Shown in pieces: positions 32,041-41,819 of a stretch of 64,000 nt of DNA. The stretch covers positions 1-64,000 of the forward strand of contig CAJNDS010000042.1 in NCBI GenBank assembly GCA_905221605.1, read 5' to 3'. The first letter of the stretch is position 1. Every line of letters starts with the position of its first letter. The notes below the pieces were generated by a model. The model made no database searches. It was given only the letters and a program-made list of their open reading frames with translations, and was not told where the DNA came from. A program made the position numbers and the translations under genes. The stretch comes from Symbiodinium natans (lineage: Eukaryota > Sar > Dinophyceae > Suessiales > Symbiodiniaceae).

Positions 32041-32499
32041 TATGTTGGGCAGAAGGGTTGCCAGAAAAGCCAGCTGCAACAGCGTGAAGGGCTTACGACT
32101 CTAGTGGCAGCAGGATTTCTCTTCCGACCTCCGACGCCCGTCACGCCAGGAGAGTGAGCAGAGCGTCCGACGAAGCTGGGATTTCTGGGAGCACGCCCAG
32201 GCACGGAGTCAGCTCTGGGCCACCCCACGGCTTCTATATCCTCTATACACAACACCTGGGGGCCGAGAGACTCTCGCGCTCGCATGTCACCTCTGAGGGA
32301 CATCGCGTCAAAATGCATCGCAAAGCGACAAAACTGAGAGGCTGTATCAGGATCGAACCCTTACTGTACGAGATGGGAAGACCTGAACCAAAAGACGACA
32401 AAACTTCCGATGTCATAACGACCATTTCCACGACAAACCGCGAGCCGGGGAGCAGGATCCAAGGAATCCAAGGGCTCTGACCCCTGGGCTCCGCAGAAC

Positions 32500-35112
32500 T
32501 CAATATGGGCCTTGCCGGCAAACGATTCCGCCCCTGCATTCCCTGTGCCCATAGTGATACCACCAGCCACCTCGGCAGTACGAGCCATAGCGGCACACCA
32601 GCAGGTCTGCAACCGCAGTCGTGCTGTTGGTGTCGTCCTGCATCATGGTCGTGAAGTTCGAAGCGCTGCCTGAGGTATCAACCTCAGAACCGACATCCGT
32701 GTCGGCCTTGTAGCCGGACTTGCACACCAGCGCTCCGCTGCACTTGCGGACACCATTGATCCATAGCCAAGTGCCGCGGCACACAACCCCGAAGCGGCAG
32801 GAGATCAAGCTGCTGAAGCCATGGGACTGGTTCAAAGCATCATATGTGGGCTCTACAGGACTCAATGCCACCAGTGCAGTGTCTTGGCTGTCACTCGCAC
32901 CAAGATGGAGCGTCGGCTCAGTGGCCTCAGAGCCTGCGTAGTATGGGCCATGTCGGCAAACGATTCCGCCCCTGCATTCCCGGCGCCCATAGTGATACCA
33001 CCAGCCACCTCGGCAGTACGAGCCATAGCGGCACACCAACAGGTTTGCAACCGCAGTCGTGCTGTCGGTGTCGTCCTGCATCAGGGTCGTGAAGTTCGAA
33101 GCGCTGCCTGAGGTATCAACCTCAGAACCGACATCCGTGTCGGCCTTGTAGCCGGACTTGCACACCAGCGCTCCGCTGCACTTGCGGACACCATTGATCC
33201 ACAGCCAAGTGCCGCGGCACACAACCCCGAAGCGGCAGGAGATCAAGCTGCTGAAGCCATGGGACTGGTTCAAAGCATCATACGTGGGCTCCACAGGACT
33301 CAATGCCACCAGTGCAGTGTCTTGGCTGTCACTCGCACCAAGATGGAGCGTCGGCTCAGTGGCCTCAGAGCCTGCGTAGTATGGGCCATGTCGGCAAACG
33401 ATTCCGCCCCTGCATTCCCTGCGCCCATAGTGATACCACCAGCCACCTCGGCAGTACGAGCCATAGCGGCACACCAACAGGTTTGCAACCGCAGTCGTGC
33501 TGTTGGTGTCGTCCTGCATCAGGGTCGTGAAGTTCGAAGCGCTGCCTGAGGCATCAGAACCGACATCCGCGTCGGCCTTGTAGCCGGACTTGCACACCAG
33601 CGCTCCGCTGCACTTGCGGACACCATTGATCCATAGCCAAGTGCCGCGGCACACAACCCCGAAGCGGCAGGAGATCAAGTTGCTGAAACCATGGGACTGG
33701 TTCAAAGCATCATACGTGGGCTCGACAGGACTCAATGCAACCAGTGCAGTGTCTTGGCTGTCACTCGCACCAAGATGGAGCGTCGGCTCAGTGGCCTCAG
33801 AGCCTGCGTAGTATGGGCCATGTCGGCAAACGATTCCGCCCCTGCATTCCCTGCGCCCATAGTGATACCACCAGCCACCTCGGCAGTACGAGCCGTAGCG
33901 GCACACCAGCAGGTTTGCAACCGCAGTCGTGCTGTTGGTGTCGTCCTGCATCATGGTCGTGAAGTTCGAAGCGCTGCCTGAGGTATCAACCTCAGAACCG
34001 ACATCCGTGTCGGCCTTGTAGCCGGACTTGCACACCAGCGCTCCGCTGCACTTGCGGACACCATTGATCCACAGCCAAGTGCCGCGGCACACAACCCCGA
34101 AGCGGCAGGAGATCAAGCTGCTGAAGCCTTGGGACTGGTTCAAAGCATCATACGTGGGCTCTACAGGACTCAATGCCACCAGCGCAGTGTCTTGGCTGTC
34201 ACTCGCACCAAGATGGAGCGTCGGCTCAGTGGCCTCAGAGCCTGCGTAGTATGGGCCATGTCGGCAAACGATTCCGCCCCTGCATTCCCTGCGCCCATAG
34301 TGATACCACCAGCCACCTCGGCAGTACGAGCCATAGCGGCACACCAGCAGGTTTGCAACCGCAGTCGTGCTGTTGGTGTCGTCCTGCATCATGGTCGTGA
34401 AGTTCGAAGCGCTGCCTGAGGTATCAACCTCAGAACCGACATCCGCGTCGGCCTTGTAGCCGGACTTGCACACCAGCGCTCCGCTGCACTTGCGGACACC
34501 ATTGATCCATAGCCAAGCGCCGCGGCACACAACCCCGAAGCGGCAGGAGATCAAGTTGCTGAAGCCATGGGACTGGTTCAAAGCATCATACGCGGGCTCG
34601 ACAGGACTCAATGCCACCAGTGCAGTGTCTTGGCTGTCACTCGCACCAAGATGGAGCGTCGGCTTAGTGGCCTCAGAGCCTGCGTAGTATGGGCCATGTC
34701 GGCAAACAATTCCGCCCCTGCATTCCCTGCGCCCATAGTGATACCACCAGCCACCTCGGCAGTACGAGCCGTAGCGGCACACCAGCAGGTTTGCAACCGC
34801 AGTCGTGTTGGCGGTGTCCTGCATATCTGCGCTGGCAGTGCTGGTGCTTTGCAAGCTCGCATCCCCACCTGTCGTCTGACACACAAGCGTGCCATCACAC
34901 TTCGGCACACCCTCCACCCAAACCTCAGTGCCGTGGCAAAGCACGCCATAGCGGCAAGAGATCACGTTCCGGACGGCCCAAGACTGGTTCGTCGGGTCGA
35001 AGACTGAGTCCTCCTCCACACTAACCGCAGCCGACACGGTCCCGCGCAGGCTCTGTCCTTGGGCTGCGGGGAGCTGCCAAAGGGCCACGAGAACGAAGAG
35101 GACTGACGACAT
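32500..35112 (-). CDS. Secreted cysteine-rich tandem-repeat protein, paralogue (870 aa)
   Basis: Paralogue of the protein at 8168-11656, with the same signal peptide apart from substitutions (LVALWQLPAAQG) and the same N-terminal module (SCRYGVLCHGTEVWVEGVPK). Six WWYH-type and five LWING-type modules follow, 12 modules in all counting the N-terminal one, each C-X5-C-X12-C-X5-C. One linker lacks two residues (near 33547). The C-terminal module has RQGPY where the other copy has RHGPY, and WWYHYGHREC where all others have GRREC. The frame has no introns or stops. All length changes keep frame and the cysteines are invariant, so the copy appears to be under selection and expressed. Function beyond secretion is unknown. 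Confidence 0.92.
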   Translation of the reverse strand: MSSVLFVLVALWQLPAAQGQSLRGTVSAAVSVEEDSVFDPTNQSWAVRNVISCRYGVLCHGTEVWVEGVPKCDGTLVCQTTGGDASLQSTSTASADMQDTANTTAVANLLVCRYGSYCRGGWWYHYGRRECRGGIVCRHGPYYAGSEATKPTLHLGASDSQDTALVALSPVEPAYDALNQSHGFSNLISCRFGVVCRGAWLWINGVRKCSGALVCKSGYKADADVGSEVDTSGSASNFTTMMQDDTNSTTAVANLLVCRYGSYCRGGWWYHYGRRECRGGIVCRHGPYYAGSEATEPTLHLGASDSQDTALVALSPVEPTYDALNQSQGFSSLISCRFGVVCRGTWLWINGVRKCSGALVCKSGYKADTDVGSEVDTSGSASNFTTMMQDDTNSTTAVANLLVCRYGSYCRGGWWYHYGRRECRGGIVCRHGPYYAGSEATEPTLHLGASDSQDTALVALSPVEPTYDALNQSHGFSNLISCRFGVVCRGTWLWINGVRKCSGALVCKSGYKADADVGSDASGSASNFTTLMQDDTNSTTAVANLLVCRYGSYCRGGWWYHYGRRECRGGIVCRHGPYYAGSEATEPTLHLGASDSQDTALVALSPVEPTYDALNQSHGFSSLISCRFGVVCRGTWLWINGVRKCSGALVCKSGYKADTDVGSEVDTSGSASNFTTLMQDDTDSTTAVANLLVCRYGSYCRGGWWYHYGRRECRGGIVCRHGPYYAGSEATEPTLHLGASDSQDTALVALSPVEPTYDALNQSHGFSSLISCRFGVVCRGTWLWINGVRKCSGALVCKSGYKADTDVGSEVDTSGSASNFTTMMQDDTNSTTAVADLLVCRYGSYCRGGWWYHYGHRECRGGIVCRQGPY
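32512..34805. repeat. Coding tandem array, 438-bp unit (copy 2)
   Basis: Five units of 438 bp (one of 432 bp at about 33158-33590), nearly identical to one another and to the units of the first array. Confidence 0.92.
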
Positions 35113-35128
35113 CCCTGCAAAAAAGGAT
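35113..35128 (-). promoter_or_regulatory. Pyrimidine tract and AG acceptor just before the start codon
   Basis: On the minus strand CATCCTTTTTTGCAG ends two bases before the ATG at 35112. It matches the paralogue in position, although the last bases of the tract differ (TTGCAG here, CCCAG there). It is a likely spliced-leader or intron acceptor. Confidence 0.6.
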
Positions 35129-35279
35129 GCGCTCGTCTAGAGTCTACACGGGACAGTCGCAGAGTCACTATAGTTTTGCCAAAAGCTGGTGGGGCCACGC
35201 GGAGCACGGCTGGGCAAACATCTGGACATGATTGGACGAGCAAACGACATCAAATGACTCAATGCACTTCACCCCGGCT

Positions 35280-36320
35280 GCGGCCTCTGCTCGTTTGGCG
35301 TACTGGCCCCAGAGCTCGGGCCTTGCAGCTATAGAGACAAAACAACAGCAACAAAAAAAACCAACACCCATAGTAGTCCTATAGCCCTTTTGGGCACCCT
35401 TCTCTCATGCCTGTTCCGAGCCCCGCTAGGGGCATTTTGCGACAAACTCCCAGGCATTCTGAGGCCAACACTGTGATTCGCCTGTCGCCCAGGAAGCCTC
35501 AATGGTCTCCTGAAAGCATGTCCGCATATGTCCGCACTTCACCCTAACCCTTGAGACCCTAAACCCCGATACTGTAGAACCTTAACCCCAAACTCTCAAT
35601 CCCCAAGCTGTCGCCGGCCGCACCAGGAACTCCAGTTCGAGCTTCTGCGTCCCATCCGGTACGGGCTGGGGCCTTAGGCGTGGACGTCCGTGATCTCTAG
35701 GGGTAAATACTGGCCTGGCACGGGGTTTGGATAAATTTAGCGGGTTTCCTTGAAATTTGGTTGCTTTAGATAAAGAACCTTCCCCCAAATGAGCAGGCGA
35801 GTAGGTATTTGGGTACGGGGTTTGAGAGCAGTAGGGTCACCTTTCGGCTTCTCACTTTCGGCACATGCTGTTCCATGCACCCCTGAACCCCTATGCCTTC
35901 AAGAAGGCCCAAACTGAGACCCCCAAATCCGAAACCCCAACAGCCCCTTCAGCCCTCAAACCGCAACCTCCCCCAACCCCTCTGAGGGCGCCAGCGGCAC
36001 GCGGGCTGCCGCAGCGTCATAGAACTGATCGGACGGGTGCCCGGGCCTCGGCCATTGGTGAAGTTTGGGGTTCAGGCTGCAGGATTTGGGGGTTTCGTGT
36101 TTATGGCAAAGCTTATAGGTTGAGGGATTTAGGGTTGTTGGTTTGGCACGGATGGTACTGCGGCAAGACAGCGCATCGTGCAGGGCCGAGGGTGACAAAC
36201 AACAGTGGACGTCGAATATCGGATGTGGCATACCGTCTTTCTTTCCTGCAAAAGATGCTGCACAATGCAACACATAGTATGACGAATGCAACACATGAAG
36301 AGGCCGCGTATCTTGCCTAG
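35280..36320. other. No confident gene
   Basis: Contains degenerate CCCTAAACCCC-like fragments at about 35550-35600 and GGGATTTAGGG-like fragments at 36120-36140. Open frames on either strand (35865-36320 plus; 35956-36330 minus) have no recognisable motif. Confidence 0.45.
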
Positions 36321-36329
36321 TCTGCAGCA

Positions 36330-36770
36330 TCAGAGACAGTACTTTGTGGTATGTTCCAACCGCAAGAAGGATGCTGCGTGTGCATTTTGAGCAACCTGCT
36401 GGAATCGCCCCACTTTGTGGGCCAACGATTCGTCTGATGCGGTGAAACTGCCGCTTGAAACACGTGTCTGTGTCAGTGGCAAGGAACAGAGCATCCAGCG
36501 ATCAGGACTCCTTTGTGCCACAATCAGCTCAGCTGCGCTGGTGCCTCAGCCTCTGCAGCGGCCCAGAAATGGATTAAACGATGCCAAAACCCCAAGCATT
36601 CCTAATCCTTAACCATACACATAACCCCAAGAATTCCTAAGCCCTAACTCTACACATCCTTCTAAGCAGTGTTGCAGCGGCCAGCCTCGTCAGCCTGACC
36701 TTTCTCTTTCTGGTCCGCAGTGTGGTCATCAGAAGCAATCCGATCGAGAATGCCATCGAACCTGGGAGCT
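36330..36770 (-). CDS. Candidate exons, unrecognised protein
   Basis: The minus strand reads FDGILDRIASDDHTADQKEK then GQADEAGRC at about 36660-36760, and SDESLAHKVGRFQQVAQNAH then AASFLRLEH at about 36335-36450. Both look like soluble-protein exons. Family unknown. Confidence 0.35.
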
Positions 36771-36815
36771 TGGGCTGATAGGGCTTTAAGGGCTTGCGGG
36801 GGGGTAAAGCCCAAA

Positions 36816-36884
36816 TCTTCATCACGGGGTGCTGCGCCCCCCCCCTCTTGTGCCCCCCCCCCCCCTTAATATGTAGGGCTTGCT
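36816..36884 (-). repeat. Poly-G dispersed element, copy 1
   Basis: Read on the minus strand: CATATTAAGGGGG..., GGGCAC, a second G run, then GCAGCACCCCGTGA. An inverted copy lies at 37577-37627. The shared frame TATTAAG(n)CAC...AGCACCCCRTGA is too specific to be a chance poly-G. Confidence 0.7.
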
Positions 36885-37239
36885 GCAAGTGGTTCTCCAG
36901 TGTAAGTCCCTATTAGTGCCTTATTAAGGGCTTAGTTCAGCCTTATTCGGTTTCCCGCCTTTGCAAGAAAATAAGGCTTGATTTGTGCATTGATAAGGCC
37001 CTATTCTTTGGGTTTGATGCGATGTGCTTGTTTCGGCCTTATTTCCCGCGCGAGTGGTGTAGCAGTGTAACCCTTACCCAGATGTTGCAAGCTGTAGCAT
37101 GTTTTCTATCAGAGGATGAATATAAGTTACACGGCTGTCAGAGGGAGTAGGACAAGAACATCTCCCTTGAAACATCGCCGGATTTCTCTGCGCTAGATCT
37201 GCTTGCAATGGCCAGCTAGATGACGTACCAGCCTTGTGC

Positions 37240-37380
37240 CTGGACGGAATAAGCCCGGAATAAGCCTGGAATAGGCTATTCCGGCCTTATTCCGGGCTTA
37301 ATCCGGCCTTATTCCGGGCGTATTCCGGGCTTAATCTGGGCTTACTCCGGGCGTATTCCAGACCTGTTCCGGGCTTGTTT
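37240..37380. repeat. Tandem repeat of TTATTCCGGGC with inverted start
   Basis: About ten units of an 11-12-bp motif (CTTATTCCGGGC and CGTATTCCGGGC), preceded by three units in inverse orientation (GGAATAAGCCC). The two orientations meet at a palindrome near GGAATAGGCTATTCC (37270). Related CCTTATTTCGG fragments lie at about 36940-37045. Confidence 0.9.
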
Positions 37381-37576
37381 AGGATGGAGGGTCAAGGGGA
37401 TGGGTTGTTTAAATGGGTTTTTCGGTCTCGTCGGTTGTGAGGAGGTGGAAATACAAGTCGCGCGCACAGATTGCCGCCAAATCCTGTTTGGCCAATCTCA
37501 CTGCCCCAGGCATTCTTATTCCTGCCTTATTTCGGCCTAGACGTCGCAAAACCACTGAAACCGAAATACGCCTCAC

Positions 37577-37627
37577 ATGGCTTATATATTAAGGGGGGGG
37601 GGGGGGGCACAGCACCCCATGACTTCA
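37577..37627 (+). repeat. Poly-G dispersed element, copy 2
   Basis: Plus strand TTATATATTAA, 15 G (37593-37607), then CACAGCACCCCATGACTTC. It is inverted relative to 36816-36884. It sits at the 3' side of the DUF3626-like gene, whose open frame would otherwise run through the G tract as a proline run. Confidence 0.7.
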
Positions 37628-37689
37628 GGAGTCCGATCATAAAACTGAACTCCAAGGAGCTCTTCGCGGGTTTTCTCCGGTCCCTCTGC

Positions 37690-40600
37690 ACGGGCCTGCT
37701 AGTCATGAGAATGCACCCGATCTGTGTCGGCTTTTGCGGGGTGTACTCTAAACCTCGCTTCATGTTAGTGACGGCCGTGAGCTGCGAATTGAGTATCTGC
37801 AGAAGGACCCTTCCGAAGCTTGAACTCGGTTCAGGAGCAAAAGCACCCACCTCCAGCTCCTGCTCCATGTCCTCCACCCATGAGATCTGCCACCCTTTGC
37901 TTTCTGCCAGGCCCTGGCAATGACATGTCGCACATAACGCCCAAGTTGGTAAGATCTACCGCGCCTGGTAAGTTTTGGCCCGTTTCTTGTGCCGGCCATG
38001 GATGACGATTCGCTCAACATGCCTGAGCGCCGACAGTGGCAAAGGCATGAGCTGGCTGTGGGCATATATATATATATACATACAGAGATATGTACAATAT
38101 CTATATATATATATACACATGTATGTCACGCGATCTCGAAAGGCGCTTTGAGACGGGGCACTTTGCCAAGTCGATCTCACCGTGGACCTGCACCTCCTTG
38201 TACTTTCCCCATTGTTGGCATACTGCCTGGCTGGAGCAGGCAACGAAGCAAGTCGTGGACATGCAGACTACCTACGAACAATGCCCTTGCTTATGCCACG
38301 GATCATGGGATCCGGAGAATCTGGAGCGCCTTCGAGTCCCCGATTCTCTCGTGCCCGTGCTTCGCCAACATCACGATTTCTCGCAACTCGTCGTCGCTGT
38401 ACTCCTGCCAGGACTGTCTCATGTCACCTGCCGATATCTGCCGTACTCACAGCGAACGCAGCATGCCGTGATCCCGCTGGGCTCCGGCGCTTGCCCTGAG
38501 CAACCAGCAATGAAGACTGAAGAGCACCGTCGCATCACGACACCAAAATTGCGCGAGCAGTTGATCAGCAAACTTCCTTACGTAGAAACACGGTGGAAGC
38601 ATCAGCACGAACTTCCCTAGGAAGAGGGGGCAGTTCGTTGATCAGCAAACTAACCTGGAGCGAGTTCGCAGCTTGTGGATCGGCATTGCAACATGTTTGC
38701 TGATCAACTGACCCCGCTTTCCAGGGCAATGTGCCGATCAACGAAGGGCCTCCGCTTTTTCCAGGGAAGTATGCTGATCAACTAACCATCCGTTTCTGTG
38801 CAATTTTGCTGATCAACTGTTCCTCCCCCGTTTCAAAGGTAGTTTGCTCAACACCCTGTTTCTATGGAAGTTGAGCAGCATGCTTCCCTCGAAATAGGAA
38901 CAGGACCACGTCCACAGGCACATGCAGCCATGAGCGCAAAACAAAGCAACAGATTCTAGCGAGGGTTAGGATTTGGGCTTTAGGCGAATGGCTTTGGGAT
39001 TTGGGACGTAGGTCGCTTCCGCGCCAGTATTTAGTGGTCAAGCCCGTGGTAGCAGTAGCACATTGCTTTCGCTTCAAGGCATGTGACCCCATGCCGACAC
39101 CCCCTTCCATACTCTTGGGGGTCTCGGAATCCGACCCCCCCAAACACTCGGATCGACTGTTCTGATGCAGTTTGCTGCAATTGGTTGAGCGAAAGGCCTT
39201 TTGGTTGCTTTCGTCTATGGCTTCCGCAGACATGTATGGTTGAGTAGCAGTCTGTTCTGAAGCTAATTTTCTCTAGGAACAGGTGCATCACCAGTAGGGA
39301 TCGTCCCTTGTGTTGCAACAAAGCTCCAGAATTTACTGCCAACAATCAATGGGAATGGCCAACTACTATTGGCGTGCTTAGTAGCCAAAGCCGAACAACA
39401 TCGACCTACTGCAGCCGTTGCCGGAAGGCGCTGCTTCACAAATCAAGGAAAGTCCAGGTACTGGTGAGTGTGCACCCTTTGCCTATTCAGGGCAGTTCAG
39501 GGCGGCGCATGCGAATGGCCATTGGGAAGCAATCTGCACCAAGTCGCAACAGCCTTCCAACTTCCAAAGCTTGAAGCAAACCAATCAGGGACCCTCTGCT
39601 TGTAGCAGCTGCTGCTGGTAGAAGAATCGGAACCCCCAAACCTCGAGAAATCGCCGGACTTGGTGGAAGGTCCCCATCTTCTTCAACTTTCCGCCCCCCG
39701 GCTCCAGCAGGGAGTGGGCGCAGAAGTCCAGTACCGCAAGCCGCTGAGCCTGAAGGCCGCCAGAGTCCTCGCAGTCACATCTGGATGAAGAATAAGAGAA
39801 AACATAAGAAAAAGAATAAGAATCAGAATAAGAATAACAATCAGAAAAAGAATAATAAGAAGAAGCATGATAATCATAACTTGGGTTTTGGGGAAGGCTC
39901 AACTAGGGCGCGTTCGCGCTTTGCGGGTTTCGAGGGTGTCTGGCCTTAGAAAGGTTTAGGAGCGCGGGGCTTTGGGATCCAAGCGCTTGGTGTTGGTCTG
40001 CACAAGCGAGCTTAGCGGCTCGTGTTGCTTTGAAGTTATATGCTGATGATTCTTGCAACTGCCGCTGCATCGGGCGACTGCTAACTCGAACTCCAGGTCC
40101 CTTCAGAAATTCAAGGCTCCCACAGGCCTGCGCTGCCAACGTGCAGCGCAATCGGACATCCTCAAACACAGGCGTGCGTGGGAAAAAGACTCCCTGGATG
40201 CAATGTCCGAGTCACCTTGAGAACGAGGTAAGAATCACCGTACTGCTGGCAACCGTAGACGCCGTGCGGATCGTTCCTGAGATCTTTCCCATCATCTCAT
40301 GCAGGGATCTCACTGTGGGCAGCTTGCGCCCACCGAAAGGGCAACAAAGCCCATGCTCATCTGACAGACGCTCCCCAAAGAAGGGCAAGGGTGACAAGGT
40401 TGTAAGGTTGTAGATTGCGGTTGTCTCCCCATGACGATCGAAACGGCATTGCCATGCTCAATAGCAATCTAAAATTTTGCATTCCAGTGCTAAAACAGTA
40501 CGCAGCCCTCCATGATGCAGGAAGTGACCTCATGATTTGTCACCAGGCTCACTTTTAAGATTTCGAGTCAAGCAACATCGATTTCACTTGTAAGGGGAAC

Positions 40601-41429
40601 GACGCAGCATTAAAAGTCTTGTATAGTCGCCTACTGAAGCAGGCTGCAATTCTTGAAGTCCTGATGCAGGACCTCAACAACAACTGTCGCGCCGGTCCCA
40701 GCACAGCACAAGTGCGGCAAAGCTTCCAAACGTTCAGAACACCATACCTTGGCTGTTGGTAAAACCCCGCATAAGTTCCCCACAAACATCTGAGCCGAGC
40801 TACTTGGGCCGGTGGAAGGGCTCTGCATCGTGGTAGGAGTCGCCGAAGAGGGATCGCTCCCATTTCTTGCGGACTTCGATATTCAGCAAGCCACGGGAGC
40901 TGTTTGTCCTGAGTCGGGGGACCCGTCACACTTACGATTATACGATGGTAATATCCACACATACATTACATCTGATGCGGATCCTTTGCTCCTGTGGGAC
41001 ATTGTCCAATGATCTCATCATGTCACAATCAGGAACCTCAGGAACCTCTACAGAGTCCCTTCAAATCTCTGTGGGTGTTGCTGCGCTGAGACTCTCGAAC
41101 TGGTTCCGATAGTGCGAGTCATCTTTCAGGAACGGCGTGATCCCGTCCAGGTCAATGTGGACAATGACCGGTGCCAACTCCCTGCGCACATTCTAGAGCG
41201 TGATCGCTAGGTTGCTATGAAATACAGCTAGAAGTTCTAAGTCCCCCAGAATACCAGTAGCGTATTGCGCATTCCCTTCCAGCAGTGCCTGATCCACGCA
41301 AGCGTCATCCACATGTCCTGCACCCCATAGCCCAAGGTTTCGAAGCGGGTCGTCAGCTCGGGGAGCGCGTGCTCGTGATTGGCGCGAGCCAAGCATCGCA
41401 CGTGGTGCAGCGCTTCCTCCGAGACACCG
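37690..41429 (-). CDS. DUF3626-like protein, at least eleven exons
   Basis: Exons on the minus strand, phases consistent where both ends are fixed: about 41429-41289, 41181-41095, 40908-40804, 40747-40727, 40276-40216, 40160-40128, 39767-39705, 38404-38330, 38226-38181, 37964-(about 37930) and 37913-(about 37700). The spliced protein shows, in order, LAWIRELAPVIVHIDL, DSHYRNQFET, VRKKWERSLFG, HRPKYGVLN, NDPHGVYGCQQYGDSYLVL, DVRLRCTLAAQ, RLAVLDFCAHSLLEYSDDEL, WGKYKEVQVHGAVDL and LAESKGWQISWVEDMEQE. The series YRNQFET ... YGVLN ... GDSYLVL ... YKEVQVHG matches what I know of DUF3626 and its dinoflagellate relatives. No biochemical role is established for the domain that I can state. Donors are mixed (GC, GA, GT). 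The first and last exons are not defined, and exons in 41.5-41.75 kb may precede. Confidence 0.75.
38558..38850. repeat. Minisatellite / inverted repeats of TTTGCTGATCAACTG
   Basis: The motif TTTGCTGATCAACT occurs in plus orientation at about 38692, 38767 and 38805, and inverted (GTTGATCAGCAAAC) at about 38560 and 38636, with diverged forms between. It lies inside the 1.3-kb intron (39704-38405) of the DUF3626-like gene and could fold. Confidence 0.8.
39780..39880. repeat. Purine-rich simple repeat
   Basis: AAGAATAAGAAT-type repeats about 100 bp long, immediately upstream (in gene order) of the exon at 39767-39705. Confidence 0.85.
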
Positions 41430-41439
41430 GGAATGTCTC

Positions 41440-41750
41440 GGACATGCGCTTCATGCACATGCCCTTCATTCAGCCTTAAATCGTGCCAGGAATCCAGCTG
41501 ACACCCATCCAGGAGCGCCACTGCCGCTAGGTCGGCGAGGCTCACCAGTGGCCTCCAGGCGGCCTCAGATGTGTCTTTGACTGGTTTTAGACTCTTGGGC
41601 GCTACAGTCTGCCGTCCTTTGCCCTTTTTGGCTTGCATGCATTGCATGCCTGCTCCTCCTCGCGGAAGCCGGCGGCCAGGAGTTGGCAGCGCAGGTCGTC
41701 CTGCAAAGTTCTCTTTGCCACCAGCATCACAGGGCGTCTCTTGCATTGAT
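41440..41750 (-). CDS. Candidate exon(s) between EF-hand gene and DUF3626-like gene
   Basis: The minus strand reads PLVSLADLAAVALLDGCQL then DSWHDLRLNEGHVHEAHVRD, continuous in frame with the first confident exon of the DUF3626-like gene at 41429. This could be its N-terminal exon or an independent piece. Confidence 0.35.
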
Positions 41751-41751
41751 A

Positions 41752-41790
41752 CCCTAAACCCTAAACTTCCTAAACTTCCTAAACATCCCT
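41752..41790. repeat. Telomere-like CCCTAAA run
   Basis: ACCCTAAACCCTAAACTTCC and degenerate units, directly at the 3' side of the last EF-hand exon, so probably intronic or intergenic. Confidence 0.85.
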
Positions 41791-41819
41791 AAGCCTCTAA
41801 GCCCTTCTTCCAGAAGCGG

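Larger units (their letters stand above)
32049..35272. repeat. Segmental duplication, copy 2 (3.2 kb)
   Basis: Direct-orientation copy of 7710-11816, separated from it by about 20 kb. It carries the shorter paralogue (five full repeat units) with about 450 bp of 3' flank and 160 bp of 5' flank. Beyond both ends the sequence is unrelated to the first locus. Confidence 0.95.

Noticed and set aside
38090-38620. Plus-strand open frame of 176 codons
   Set aside because: Its complement contains exons of the DUF3626-like gene (EYSDDELREIVMLAKHGHER and WGKYKEVQVHG) with matching splice sites.
41285-41479. Plus-strand frame reading LGERVLVIGASQASHVV
   Set aside because: It looks protein-like, but the complement carries the DUF3626-like exon ending GYGVQDMWMTLAWIR, which splices in frame to LAPVIVHIDL.
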